A DNA stretch of 38,701 nt, from assembly GCA_964577175.1 (NCBI GenBank), contig CAZNYC010000025.1, positions 1-38,701 of the forward strand, read 5' to 3'. This stretch comes from BS750m-G62 sp964577175 (GTDB taxonomy: Bacteria; Planctomycetota; Phycisphaerae; FEN-1346). The position numbers and the translations under genes are program-made. The notes below the pieces were generated by a model. That model did not search any database. It had not been told where the DNA came from and worked only from the letters and a program-made list of their open reading frames with translations. Of the stretch, positions 24,750 through 32,310 are shown one piece after another (positions within the stretch are counted from its first letter, which is position 1; each line of letters opens with the position of its first letter).

Positions 24750-26171
24750 ATGCGTTATCTGGGAACAACAGGGGTTGCGACCGCCAGGGGGTCGGCGCTG
24801 CTCATCACGCTGATTTTCGTTTCGCTGTTCGCCTGCATGGCGGTGGCGCTGGCCGTGGCCTCCGAGTCGAACCTGGCCATCTCGCGCAACCGCCTCGACG
24901 TCCAGCAGGCCCAGAACCTGACCGAGACGGGGCTGCTGCTGGTGCAGCGGGAACTGGGCGGCCTTCAGGTCACCGGCGACGACGCCGCCGCCGTCCACGC
25001 CTCCCTGGCCGACCATTTCCGGTCGGCCTGGGCCGACACCACCATGCTCGACGCCGGCGACATCGCCGCCGACGCCGACGGCGTCTCGTTTCCGCCCATC
25101 TCGGTGCCCGGCGGCGACGGGCGGACCGGCACCATCACGGTCACCATGCACGCCGACGCCGGGATCGACGACAACCCCACCATCACCGTGACCTCGACCG
25201 GCGGGTTCAACGACGCCACCCGCACCGCCTACTACGATTTCAGCGTGCGGACCGGTTACGGCATCTTCAGCGATTACGGAGTGGCCAGCCGGTCGCCCAT
25301 CGTCCTCACCGGCGGGGCCACCATCGACGGCGCCAACAACGACGCCGAGGGGAGCCTCTACTCCTCCTCCGCGTCGGACACCTACGGTATCACCCTTCGC
25401 GGCACGTCGTCCGTCACCGGCGACGCCGCCGTCAGCGGCGAGGGCATCCAGATTCGGCAACAGGGCGGCGCCACGATCGGGGGCGACCAAGTCACCAACG
25501 CCCCCGAGCACGACTGGCCCGTCCCCGACCCCGGGTACTTCGCCCGGTACATCGAGTCCACCTACACCGGCAGCGGCGGCAACGGCAATGGCAACGGGAA
25601 CGGCAATGGCAACGGAAACGGGAACGGCGGCGGCGACGACCCCGAAACCCTCAGCAACATCCTCATCCCCGCCGGCACCAATCCCACCTTCAACAATGTG
25701 ACCCTCTACGGTGTCATTTACATCGAGTCGCCCAACAAGGTGACCTTCAATGGCAACGCGAACCTCTGCGCCGTCATCGTCACCGAGGAGCCGACCGTCG
25801 AGAACTTCAATCAGAACAAACTGACGTTCAACGGGAACCTGACGGCCTCCAGCGTCGAGTACCTGCCGGACGACTCCCGCTACGACGGCATCCGCAGCGA
25901 GACGGGCACGTTTCTGCTGGCGCCGGGGTTCTCCGCAAAGTTCAACGGCAACTTCACCACGATCCAGGGCCTGCTGGCGGCCGGCCAATTGAAGTTCACC
26001 GGCAACGCCGCCGGCACGGTGCAGGGCGGCGTGCTGAACCTCTCGGACACCAGCCTCAAACTGGCCGGCAACGCCCACCTGACCATCGACAAGGCGAACA
26101 TGGAAGACCAGCCGGCCGGCTTCCAGCGCCGATATTCGTTGATCTGTGTATCCGGCTCCTACAGGGAATGA
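24750..26171 (+). CDS. PilX/GspK-like pilus protein with beta-helix-like C-terminal domain, paralog 2
   Basis: 473-residue tandem paralog of the preceding gene, starting at ATG 24750 after GGAG. The N-terminal ~75 residues are very similar (SALLITLIFVSLFACMAVAL, then ESNLAISRNRLDVQQAQNL), and the C-terminal strand ladder follows the same order (GVIYIESPNKVTFNGNANLC, SSVEYLPDDSRYDGI, TFLLAPGFSAKFNGNFTTI). Two differences stand out: only three cysteines against eight, and an eight-fold Gly-Asn tract (residues 277-292) in the middle linker, encoded by an in-frame 6-bp repeat. It is followed four bases later by the PilW-like gene. Likely a duplicated and diverged pilus-tip or surface component (inference). 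Confidence 0.75.
   Translation: MRYLGTTGVATARGSALLITLIFVSLFACMAVALAVASESNLAISRNRLDVQQAQNLTETGLLLVQRELGGLQVTGDDAAAVHASLADHFRSAWADTTMLDAGDIAADADGVSFPPISVPGGDGRTGTITVTMHADAGIDDNPTITVTSTGGFNDATRTAYYDFSVRTGYGIFSDYGVASRSPIVLTGGATIDGANNDAEGSLYSSSASDTYGITLRGTSSVTGDAAVSGEGIQIRQQGGATIGGDQVTNAPEHDWPVPDPGYFARYIESTYTGSGGNGNGNGNGNGNGNGNGGGDDPETLSNILIPAGTNPTFNNVTLYGVIYIESPNKVTFNGNANLCAVIVTEEPTVENFNQNKLTFNGNLTASSVEYLPDDSRYDGIRSETGTFLLAPGFSAKFNGNFTTIQGLLAAGQLKFTGNAAGTVQGGVLNLSDTSLKLAGNAHLTIDKANMEDQPAGFQRRYSLICVSGSYRE
25578..25625 (+). repeat. In-frame 6-bp tandem repeat encoding (Gly-Asn)x8
   Basis: Eight copies of GGN-AAY in a row within paralog 2 of the beta-helix pair; absent from paralog 1. Synonymous third-base variation (GGC/GGG/GGA, AAC/AAT) shows it is not a very recent pure expansion. 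Steps of 6 bp keep the frame. Confidence 0.9.
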
Positions 26172-26175
26172 AGCC

Positions 26176-27150
26176 ATGAGAAACGTAACCAACACCCGGC
26201 GAGGATTCACCATCGCCGAACTGCTCGTCGCCCTGGCACTGACGGCCCTCTTGATGACGGCCGTTGCCTTCGCCATGCACGGCGCCGAGCAGACCAATCG
26301 ATACAATCGCACGAAGGCCGAACTCGTGGCCCGGGCCCGAGGGGTCCTGGACCGCATCTCACGCGACGTCCGCTGCGCCGAAGCCACCGTCGTCGCGGGC
26401 GACGGCTCCGCCATGAACGTCATGGTCGTCCGCCAGGCCCAGGACGGGTCGATGACGCGCACCTGGCGGCAGTATCGGTTCGTCGACGGCCAGGTCCTCG
26501 TCTACGAGGACACCGGCGCCATCCCCCTGCCCCCGACCGACCCGGAGGGCGTCGCCTGCGAGACCCTCACCGCCGACGTCGCCAACTTCCAAATCGAGAC
26601 GCTCGTCACCTCCACCCGCAGCATCACGGAGTCTCTCTCCTGCCGGGTCACCACGTGCAGCCCGGCGCCGGAAGGCACCGAGGTCATCCCACTGGAAGAG
26701 GGACCCTACGTCCTCAAACTTTCGCAGACCCAGTTCGACGACCTCCAGGCCATGGGTCAAATGCAGGAGGGCGTCGACGTCGACCCCCGCCCCGCCTACG
26801 AGCCCGACGACGACCCGGACACCTACTACCTTTGCCTCGAGGACTGCCAGGCACCCAACACCTATTACGAACCCTGGGCCGACTGGGATTTCGAGGACGT
26901 CATCGTCAAGGTGACCGAGTCCCCAACCAGCGTCGACATGGAAGTCGAGGCCGGCAACGGCGGATACCAGTGGGACATCCTCGGGCCGGACGGCGACCTC
27001 CTGTGGGAGAACCTCGGCGGAAATGAGTCCTACAGTTACGTGCCGTACTGCACGGATGCCGACACCGTCCGCGTGGAACTCGATCTGCAGCGCGACAACG
27101 TCCAGACGGGCGGCGAAATCACCGCCACACAGCGCAAGGCGCTGTTCTGA
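26176..27150 (+). CDS. Prepilin-like protein, PilW/GspJ type, with an inserted acidic domain
   Basis: 324 residues from ATG 26176. The class III signal is textbook: short basic leader, Gly10, then FTIAELLVALALTALLM with Glu15 at +5. Residues 30-145 follow PilW/GspJ (RTKAELVARARGVLDRISRD, VRCAEATVV, FVDGQVLVYED). The expected last strand (VRVELDLQ) comes only at about 288, after a ~140-residue insertion rich in Asp and Cys (C146, C151, C210, C214, C282). That insertion contains WADWDFEDVIVKV (234-246), which resembles the D-x-D-F-N-D core of DUF4114-type domains. Last gene of the pil operon, convergent with pheS. Confidence 0.8.
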   Translation: MRNVTNTRRGFTIAELLVALALTALLMTAVAFAMHGAEQTNRYNRTKAELVARARGVLDRISRDVRCAEATVVAGDGSAMNVMVVRQAQDGSMTRTWRQYRFVDGQVLVYEDTGAIPLPPTDPEGVACETLTADVANFQIETLVTSTRSITESLSCRVTTCSPAPEGTEVIPLEEGPYVLKLSQTQFDDLQAMGQMQEGVDVDPRPAYEPDDDPDTYYLCLEDCQAPNTYYEPWADWDFEDVIVKVTESPTSVDMEVEAGNGGYQWDILGPDGDLLWENLGGNESYSYVPYCTDADTVRVELDLQRDNVQTGGEITATQRKALF

Positions 27151-27270
27151 ACAATGACCAATGTCCAATGCACAATGCCAAAGCACGCTTCGCGTAAGGG
27201 GAAGCGGTCAGCCGCGCGCCGCACAGGCCGAAGGCCTCCGTGGGCATTTGACATTGGGCATTGAACATTC
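27151..27270. repeat. CAATG-rich inverted-repeat element between pilW-like gene and pheS
   Basis: Left arm at 27151-27179 (three AATG steps, CCAATGTCCAATGC core) and right arm at 27242-27270 (CATTTGACATTGGGCATTG core) are imperfect inverted copies, around a GC-rich centre that holds AGGCC-GAA-GGCCT (27225-27237). It fills the convergent gap and could serve as a two-way terminator; there is no T-run. Confidence 0.6.
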
Positions 27271-27273
27271 GTC

Positions 27274-28293
27274 TCAGAATTGCCGCAGGAACCGCACGTC
27301 GTTGGCCAGCATCAGCCGGATGTCGTGGATGCCGTACCGCAGCATCGCCGACCGGTCGATGCCCAGGCCGAAGGCGAAGCCCGTGACCGCCTCCGGGTCG
27401 TAGCCGACCGCCTCGAAGACGTTCGGGTCCACCATCCCGCACCCGCCGATCTCCATCCACCCGGTCCGCTTGCAGGCGGGGCACCCCGACCCGCCGCACA
27501 GCATGCACGAGAAGTAGAGTTCCGCGCTCGGCTCGGTGAACGGGAAGTAACTGGGCAGGAACCGCGTGCGCGCCTCCGGCCCGCCCCACGCCCGCGCAAA
27601 GGCCGAGAGCACCGCCTTCAGGTCCGCGAAGGTCACCCCCTCCTCCACCCACAACCCTTCCAGTTGGTGGAACATGTTCGAGTGGCCGGCGTCGACGGTG
27701 TCCGGCCGGTACACCCGCCCCGGGGCCACGAGGCGCAGGGGCGGCGGCGTGGTCTCCATGACACGAATCTGGACCGTGGACGTCTGCGTCCGCAGCAGCG
27801 CGCGGTCCGTCAGGTAGTAGTTGTCCAGCGGGTCCCGCGCCGGATGGGCGGGCGGGATGTTCAGCCCCACGAAGTTGTGCCACTCGTCCTCGACCTCCGG
27901 CCCTTCGACGCACTCGAAGCCGAGCCGGGCGAAGATCTCCACCATCTCCCGGGCGGCCCGGGTGATCGGATGCCGCCGCCCCAGGCGCAGCGGCCGGCCG
28001 GGAAGCGTGACGTCGATGCCCCCGGCCGCGCCGGACGCCGACGCCTCCAGTTCCGCCTGCCGCTCGGCGATGCGCTCGGTGACGGCGGCCTTGAGGGCGT
28101 TGACGGCCTGGCCGAGGTCGGCCCGCTCCTCCGTCGGGACCGTCGGGATGGCCTTCATGAGGGCGGGGATGCGGCCGGCCTTGCGGCCGAGCCAGGCGAT
28201 GCGCACCGCCTCCAGGGCGTCGGCGTCCTCGGCGGCGTCGACGGCCCGGAGGGCTTCCCCGCGCAGCGCCTCGACCTCCCCCGCCGTGGCCAT
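27274..28293 (-). CDS. pheS: Phenylalanine-tRNA ligase alpha subunit
   Basis: Catalytic alpha subunit of the class II (alpha-beta)2 synthetase that charges tRNA-Phe; 339 residues. N-terminal coiled-coil arm (1-85), then LGRRHPITRAAREMVEIFA, motif 2 region MFHQLEGLWVEEG, and the FPFTEPSAELYFSC block followed by a cysteine cluster CMLCGGSGCPACKRTGW, a known PheS variant, then GCGMVDPNV and the final GLGIDRSAMLRYGIHDIRL. GGAGAG precedes the ATG, one base after the rplT stop. The usual partner pheT is not downstream; the next gene is the convergent pilus operon. Confidence 0.97.
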   Translation of the reverse strand: MATAGEVEALRGEALRAVDAAEDADALEAVRIAWLGRKAGRIPALMKAIPTVPTEERADLGQAVNALKAAVTERIAERQAELEASASGAAGGIDVTLPGRPLRLGRRHPITRAAREMVEIFARLGFECVEGPEVEDEWHNFVGLNIPPAHPARDPLDNYYLTDRALLRTQTSTVQIRVMETTPPPLRLVAPGRVYRPDTVDAGHSNMFHQLEGLWVEEGVTFADLKAVLSAFARAWGGPEARTRFLPSYFPFTEPSAELYFSCMLCGGSGCPACKRTGWMEIGGCGMVDPNVFEAVGYDPEAVTGFAFGLGIDRSAMLRYGIHDIRLMLANDVRFLRQF

Positions 28294-28294
28294 G

Positions 28295-28657
28295 TCACTC
28301 TCCGCCTGCGGCGCCGCCGGCCTGTTCGACGACGGCGTCGAACGCCTTCGGATCGTTCAGGGCCATCTCCGCCAGCATCTTGCGGTTCAGTTCGATGCCG
28401 GCCTTCTTCAGGCCGCCCACGAACTGGCTGTACGACGTGCCGCGCTGACGGCACGCGGCGCTGATCCGCGTGATCCACAGCCGGCGGAAATCGCGCTTGC
28501 GGTTCCGGCGGTCGCGGTAGGCGTTCTGGTCGGCCTTCATGCGGGTCTGCTTGGCCACCCGGTACAACTTGCCGCGCGACCCCACGTACCCCTTGGTCCG
28601 CTTCAGCAGCCGCTTCTTCTTCTCGTGCCGATGGGAACCTTTTCGCGTTCGAGGCAT
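28295..28657 (-). CDS. rplT: Ribosomal protein L20
   Basis: 120-residue large-subunit protein needed for early 50S assembly. The start MPRTRKGSHRHEKKKRLLKR and the core YRDRRNRKRDFRRLWITRI with SYSQFVGGLKKAGIELNRKM are diagnostic. I start at ATG 28657 with AGGAGC seven bases upstream; the longer open frame reads through the rpmI-rplT spacer. The spacer holds a strong two-part hairpin (28712-28755). In other bacteria L20 represses this operon by binding such RNA. Confidence 0.98.
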   Translation of the reverse strand: MPRTRKGSHRHEKKKRLLKRTKGYVGSRGKLYRVAKQTRMKADQNAYRDRRNRKRDFRRLWITRISAACRQRGTSYSQFVGGLKKAGIELNRKMLAEMALNDPKAFDAVVEQAGGAAGGE

Positions 28658-28711
28658 GGTCCTGCTCCTGTCCTGTTCCTTTGGCCCGACGTGTGCGTCC
28701 CGCATTTCCGC

Positions 28712-28755
28712 CCGGCGGGTCTCGGCATACGCCTGCGTATGGACGCACCCGCCGG
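28712..28755 (-). promoter_or_regulatory. Two-helix hairpin in the rpmI-rplT spacer, possible L20 autoregulatory site
   Basis: On the transcribed (minus) strand: outer helix CCGGCGGGT/ACCCGCCGG (9 bp), then an internal loop of 5 bases on each side, then inner helix CATACGC/GCGTATG (7 bp) closed by AG. There is no T-run after it, so it is not an intrinsic terminator. Two helices around an internal loop resemble known L20 binding sites (inference). Confidence 0.55.
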
Positions 28756-28775
28756 ACAAAACGGTCGCCGTCTCC

Positions 28776-28988
28776 CTACGTGCCGGGGTCGAGCACGTGC
28801 TGGTAGCGCTTGGCCAGATTCCCCTTGACGGTGTCCTTGCCGCGGAGCCGGCGCTTGCGTTTGCCGGTCTTGGTACTCATGAGGTGTCCGCGGTTGGCCT
28901 TCTTGCGGAGGATTTTGCCGGTCCGCGTCTTGCGGACGCGCTTGGCCAATCCCTTGTGGGTCTTGCGTGTCTTGTTCGCCTTGGGCAT
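28776..28988 (-). CDS. rpmI: Ribosomal protein L35
   Basis: 70-residue, extremely basic large-subunit protein. MPKANKTRKTHKGLAKRVRK, the RTGKILRKKANRGHLMSTKT core and a G-K-R-K-R-R-L-R-G block match L35. It lies between infC (108-base spacer) and rplT (118-base spacer), the conserved bacterial order. It ends LAKRYQHVLDPGT. The infC-rpmI spacer contains GCCGTCG-C-CGACGGC, a short hairpin. Confidence 0.97.
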   Translation of the reverse strand: MPKANKTRKTHKGLAKRVRKTRTGKILRKKANRGHLMSTKTGKRKRRLRGKDTVKGNLAKRYQHVLDPGT

Positions 28989-29096
28989 AGCGGCCCTTTC
29001 GTTGTCCTCGGGTCCAAAATGAAAACGCTTCCCCTTTGCCGTCGGCGACGGCTCGGTTCGGACGGTGCCGGGGGGCTGATGCGGTTATGCCGACGG

Positions 29097-29621
29097 TCAG
29101 GTCGGCTTCTTCTTGCTCGGCGCCAGGATCAGGATCATGCGTCGCCCTTCGCGGGTAGGCCCGCGTTCGACGGTGGCGACGTCGCCCAAGGCCTCGACGA
29201 ACGCCTGCATGTTCTGGGCGGCGAAGTCGAGATGGGTCATCTCGCGCCCCCGGAACAGCATGTTCACCATGACCTTGTCGCCGTCTTCCAGGAAGTCGCG
29301 CGCCCGCTGGATCTTGAACTCCAGGTCGTGTTTCTCGGTCTTCGGCCGGACCCGGATTTCCTTCTGCTTGACCTCGTGGCTCTTGGCCCGGCTCTTGTGA
29401 CTCTTCTTCGCCTGGTCATACTTATACTTACCGTAATCCATGATCCGGCACACGGGTGGGCGAACGTTCGGCGCCACTTCCACGAGGTCGAGACCGGCCT
29501 CCTGGGCGATCTGGAGCGCCTCGTCGCGTTCCAGGATCCCCATCTGTTCGCCGTCGGTCCCGATCACTCGCAGCGGCGTGATCTTGATCTGATCGTTGAT
29601 CCGCTGCCTCTGATCCTTCAA
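29097..29621 (-). CDS. infC: Translation initiation factor IF-3
   Basis: Prevents premature 50S joining and checks start codon and initiator tRNA. 174 residues from a TTG start at 29621, chosen because TAAGGAGG lies five bases upstream and the protein then begins KDQRQRINDQIKITPLRVIG, as IF-3 does; an ATG 22 codons further up would precede that site. N-domain contains GILERDEALQIAQEAGLDLV, the linker PPVCRIMDYGKYKYDQAKK is diagnostic, and the C-domain has RPKTEKHDLEFKIQRARDFL. Rare start codons in infC underlie autoregulation in other bacteria, and TTG here fits that. Confidence 0.96.
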   Translation of the reverse strand: MKDQRQRINDQIKITPLRVIGTDGEQMGILERDEALQIAQEAGLDLVEVAPNVRPPVCRIMDYGKYKYDQAKKSHKSRAKSHEVKQKEIRVRPKTEKHDLEFKIQRARDFLEDGDKVMVNMLFRGREMTHLDFAAQNMQAFVEALGDVATVERGPTREGRRMILILAPSKKKPT

Positions 29622-29698
29622 GCGATCCTCCTTATTACGGGTAGCCTGATATTGCGCGGCGGGTCTCCGCGCCCGTCGCGATCCCATCCGCTTTTGTT

Positions 29699-29808
29699 GT
29701 CGTTCTGAGGAGGCCGTAAGGCCGACGAAGAATCTCGTCCTGGTCTTTGCCGTCCGTGCTCTCGCACGGCGAGATTCTTCGGCCCCGCAACCGGGACCTC
29801 AGAATGAC
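29699..29808. repeat. GTCATTCTGAGG palindromic element, copy 3 (between thrS and infC)
   Basis: Ends GTCGTTCTGAGG (29699-29710) and CCTCAGAATGAC (29797-29808) are inverted repeats with one mismatch. Nested inside are GACGAAGAATCTCG and CGAGATTCTTCGGC, also inverted. The element is about 110 bp and lies within the thrS-infC transcribed spacer. Confidence 0.85.
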
Positions 29809-29859
29809 ATCGTTACGACAGTTCAAACAACCAACCGCACACCACTCCGGTGGGGCGAG

Positions 29860-31854
29860 TCACCCCTCCGCCGCCGCCGGGCGGAGCCGTTTCTCCGCGA
29901 TCTCCGTCTTCGCCCGCTCGATGAAAGACTCAATGCCCATCGGGCCAAGGTTTCCTAGCACCTTGTCACGGACACTTACTTTTTCAGTGCCTTCTTCTGC
30001 TTGGCCAACAACGAGCATGTACGGGATCTTGCGGAGCGTGGCCTTGCGGATCTTCGCCCCGACCTTCTCGCTGCCGTCGTCGAGTTCGGCACGCAGGCCC
30101 TCGGCCTTCAGGGCCGCCGCCACCGTCTCGCCGTAGGCGTTGAACTTCTCGCTCACCGGCAGGACCGTCGCCTGCACCGGCGCCAGCCACAAGGGGAAGT
30201 CGCCCCCGTAATGCTCGATCAGGATGCCCAGGAACCGTTCGATGCTGCCCAGGATGGCCCGGTGAATCATCGCCGGCCGGTGCTCGGTGTTGTCCGCCCC
30301 GACGTACGCCAGGTCGAACCGTTCGGGCATGGCCAGGTCGACCTGGATCGTCCCGCACTGCCACGAACGGCCGAGGCAGTCACGGATATGGTAATCGATC
30401 TTCGGGGCGTAAAAGGCCCCCTCCCCTTCGTTGACCACGTAATCCATGCCGCAGGCGTCCAGCGCCCCGCGGAGGGCGCCGGTGGCGTGCTCCCACATCT
30501 CGTCCGTGCCGATGGACTTTTCCGGCCGCGTCGAGAGTTCCACCCGCACCTGGTCAAAGCCGAACGTGCGGTAGATCTCGTCGACCAGGCGGATGACGCC
30601 CACGACCTCGTCCTGCAACTGCTCCGGCAGGCAGTAGATGTGGGCGTCGTCCTGCGTGAACTGCCGCACACGCAGCAGCCCGTGCAGCACCCCGCTCTTC
30701 TCGTGCCGGTGCACCAGGCCCAGTTCCGCCACCCGCATCGGGAATTCGCGATACGAATGCTTCGTATTCCGATAGATGAGCAGCCCGCCGGGGCAGTTCA
30801 TCGGCTTGACGGCGAACGCCTCGTCGTCGATCTCCGTGAAGTACATCGCGTCCCGGTAATTATCCCAGTGCCCGCTCCGGTGCCACAAGGCCTCGCTCAA
30901 AATGGTGGGCGTGCGGATTTCCTCGTACCCCGCGTCGGCGTGCACGCGGCGCCAGTACGCCAGGATCTCGTTCAGCACCGTCATGCCCGCGTGATGCATG
31001 AACGCGAAGCCCGGCCCCTCCTCGTGGAAACTGAACAGGTCCAGGTCTTTGCCGAGGCGCCGATGGTCGCGCTTGGCGGCCTCCTCGCGGCGGGCAAGGT
31101 AGTCCTTCAGGTCCTTCTCCGAGAAAAACGCCGCCCCGTAAATCCGCTGGAGCATGGGACGGGTCTCGTCGCCCCGCCAGTAACTCCCCGCCACGCTCAG
31201 CAGTTTCAGAGCCGGGATGCGGCCGGTATCCGGGATGTGCGGGCCGCGGCAGAGGTCCGTGAACCCCGCCGTGTGGTACAGCGTCACCGTGCCGTCCGGG
31301 GCCGGCTTGGCCTCGGCGTCCGCCGCTTCTTCGTCCTCGGCGGGACCGGCCTCGGCCATGTCGCGGAGGAGTTCCACCTTGTACGGCTGCCCGTCGGCCT
31401 CCATCCGGGCGCGGGCGTCCTGGAGGGTCACCTCTTCGCGCTCGAACGGGACCGCCTCCGCCACGATTTTCGTCATCTCTTCTTCGATGCGCGGCAGGTC
31501 GTCCTCGGCAAGACCGCCGGGCACCTCGAAATCGTAATAGAACCCGTCCTCGATCGCCGGGCCGATGCCGAACTTCACACCGTCCCCGAAGAGGCGGCGC
31601 ACCGCTGCCGCCATCACATGAGCCGTGGAGTGGCGCAAAATCGAGAGGGCTTCGTCGCTTTTGTCGGTCAGGATCTCGACCTCCGGCGTCCCGTGCTCGG
31701 GCACCGGGGCCGACAGATCCACCGACTTGCCGTTCAGCCTGGCAGCGACGGCTGCCTTCGCCAGGCCTGAACCGATTGCCTTGGCAACGTCCGCGACGCA
31801 TGCCCCGTCGGCCACTTCCAGCGTATCGCCATCAGGAAGTCGGACCGTAGGCAT
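29860..31854 (-). CDS. thrS: Threonine-tRNA ligase
   Basis: Class II synthetase charging tRNA-Thr, 664 residues. N-terminal TGS domain (VRLPDGDTLEVADGACVADV), editing domain with HSTAH (75-79) and FTDLCRGPHIP, then the catalytic core: YEEIRTPTIL, AVKPMNCPGG (usually NCPGH; here a second Gly), RVRQFTQDDAHIY, WQCGTIQVDL and HRAILGSIERFLGIL. The anticodon domain starts at WLAPVQATVLPVSEK. An acidic insertion (AEDEEAADAEAKPAPDG) lies in the editing domain. I start at ATG 31854 (MPTVRLPDG); the Shine-Dalgarno is weak. First gene of the thrS-infC-rpmI-rplT-pheS unit. Confidence 0.97.
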   Translation of the reverse strand: MPTVRLPDGDTLEVADGACVADVAKAIGSGLAKAAVAARLNGKSVDLSAPVPEHGTPEVEILTDKSDEALSILRHSTAHVMAAAVRRLFGDGVKFGIGPAIEDGFYYDFEVPGGLAEDDLPRIEEEMTKIVAEAVPFEREEVTLQDARARMEADGQPYKVELLRDMAEAGPAEDEEAADAEAKPAPDGTVTLYHTAGFTDLCRGPHIPDTGRIPALKLLSVAGSYWRGDETRPMLQRIYGAAFFSEKDLKDYLARREEAAKRDHRRLGKDLDLFSFHEEGPGFAFMHHAGMTVLNEILAYWRRVHADAGYEEIRTPTILSEALWHRSGHWDNYRDAMYFTEIDDEAFAVKPMNCPGGLLIYRNTKHSYREFPMRVAELGLVHRHEKSGVLHGLLRVRQFTQDDAHIYCLPEQLQDEVVGVIRLVDEIYRTFGFDQVRVELSTRPEKSIGTDEMWEHATGALRGALDACGMDYVVNEGEGAFYAPKIDYHIRDCLGRSWQCGTIQVDLAMPERFDLAYVGADNTEHRPAMIHRAILGSIERFLGILIEHYGGDFPLWLAPVQATVLPVSEKFNAYGETVAAALKAEGLRAELDDGSEKVGAKIRKATLRKIPYMLVVGQAEEGTEKVSVRDKVLGNLGPMGIESFIERAKTEIAEKRLRPAAAEG

Positions 31855-31893
31855 CGTCTTGTGGGCCCGGCAACCCTGTGGGTGGCTTGGGAT

Positions 31894-31942
31894 GTCATTC
31901 CGAGCGAGTGAAGCGAGTCGAGGCATCTCGCCGTGCGCCGCG
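31894..31942. repeat. Partial GTCATTC element, copy 4
   Basis: GTCATTCCGAGCGAGTGAAG followed by GGCATCTCGCCGTGCG resembles the left half of the elements at 6697 and 29699. No right end is present. It lies in the thrS leader. Confidence 0.6.
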
Positions 31943-32056
31943 GCTGTCTCGCTGTTCGACTCCGGAATGCACGTCCCGCACCGACCCGTCGGTGACCGGG
32001 CGCCTGTCCTCCAAAAGATGTACGTTGAGCGCAGTCTCTTGCTGCCGAATACCGAA

Positions 32057-32085
32057 AAGATACCTGCGAGAGAGGGTAAAGTCAA
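32057..32085 (-). promoter_or_regulatory. Sigma-70-type promoter of the thrS operon
   Basis: Minus strand -35 TTGACT (32085-32080), 17-bp spacer, -10 TATCTT (32062-32057). Transcription would start near 32050, about 195 bases before the thrS ATG. Confidence 0.65.
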
Positions 32086-32126
32086 GTGCGAAACGCGTTA
32101 ACACCACAACGCCAAGTCGGCCATGT

Positions 32127-32178
32127 GCGCGGTGGGTCGGAGCCTGTCCCGACCGGAGCGGAGGGGCACCCACCGCGC
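32127..32178. repeat. 52-bp GCGCGG-TGGGT palindrome
   Basis: Arms GCGCGGTGGGT (32127-32137) and ACCCACCGCGC (32168-32178) pair over 11 bp; inside, GTCGG/CCGAC (32136-32140/32149-32153) can pair. Same family as 11851-11902 and 37593-37642; the outer arms differ from those by matched changes at both sides. Confidence 0.8.
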
Positions 32179-32310
32179 TCGACGTAGCGTTGCAGGGCTC
32201 AATGGACAACCGGTGGACGCTTCACGTTTGCCGAGACGCGCCGGCCAAGGCCGGCGGCTAACTGTTCCCTTTACGCGCAGCGTGTTTTAGCATTTAGCAT
32301 TGATCGTTTA

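Larger units (their letters stand above)
31855..32310. other. Gap upstream of thrS: promoter, leader and repeats
   Basis: 456 bases without a supported gene. It holds the thrS promoter (32057-32085), a leader of about 195 bases with an ACCGAC/GTCGGT hairpin and a partial GTCATTC element, and a 52-bp palindrome (32127-32178). I see no T-box signature in the leader. Confidence 0.55.

Noticed and set aside
27460..27500. Cysteine cluster in PheS as a novel zinc domain
   Set aside because: CxxCxGxGCxxC followed by K-x-T-G-W is a recurrent feature in PheS from several bacterial phyla, so it is not new.
31855..32050. T-box leader of thrS
   Set aside because: No AGGGTGGAACC-type T-box sequence, no specifier-loop pattern and no terminator; the leader mostly contains a dispersed repeat.
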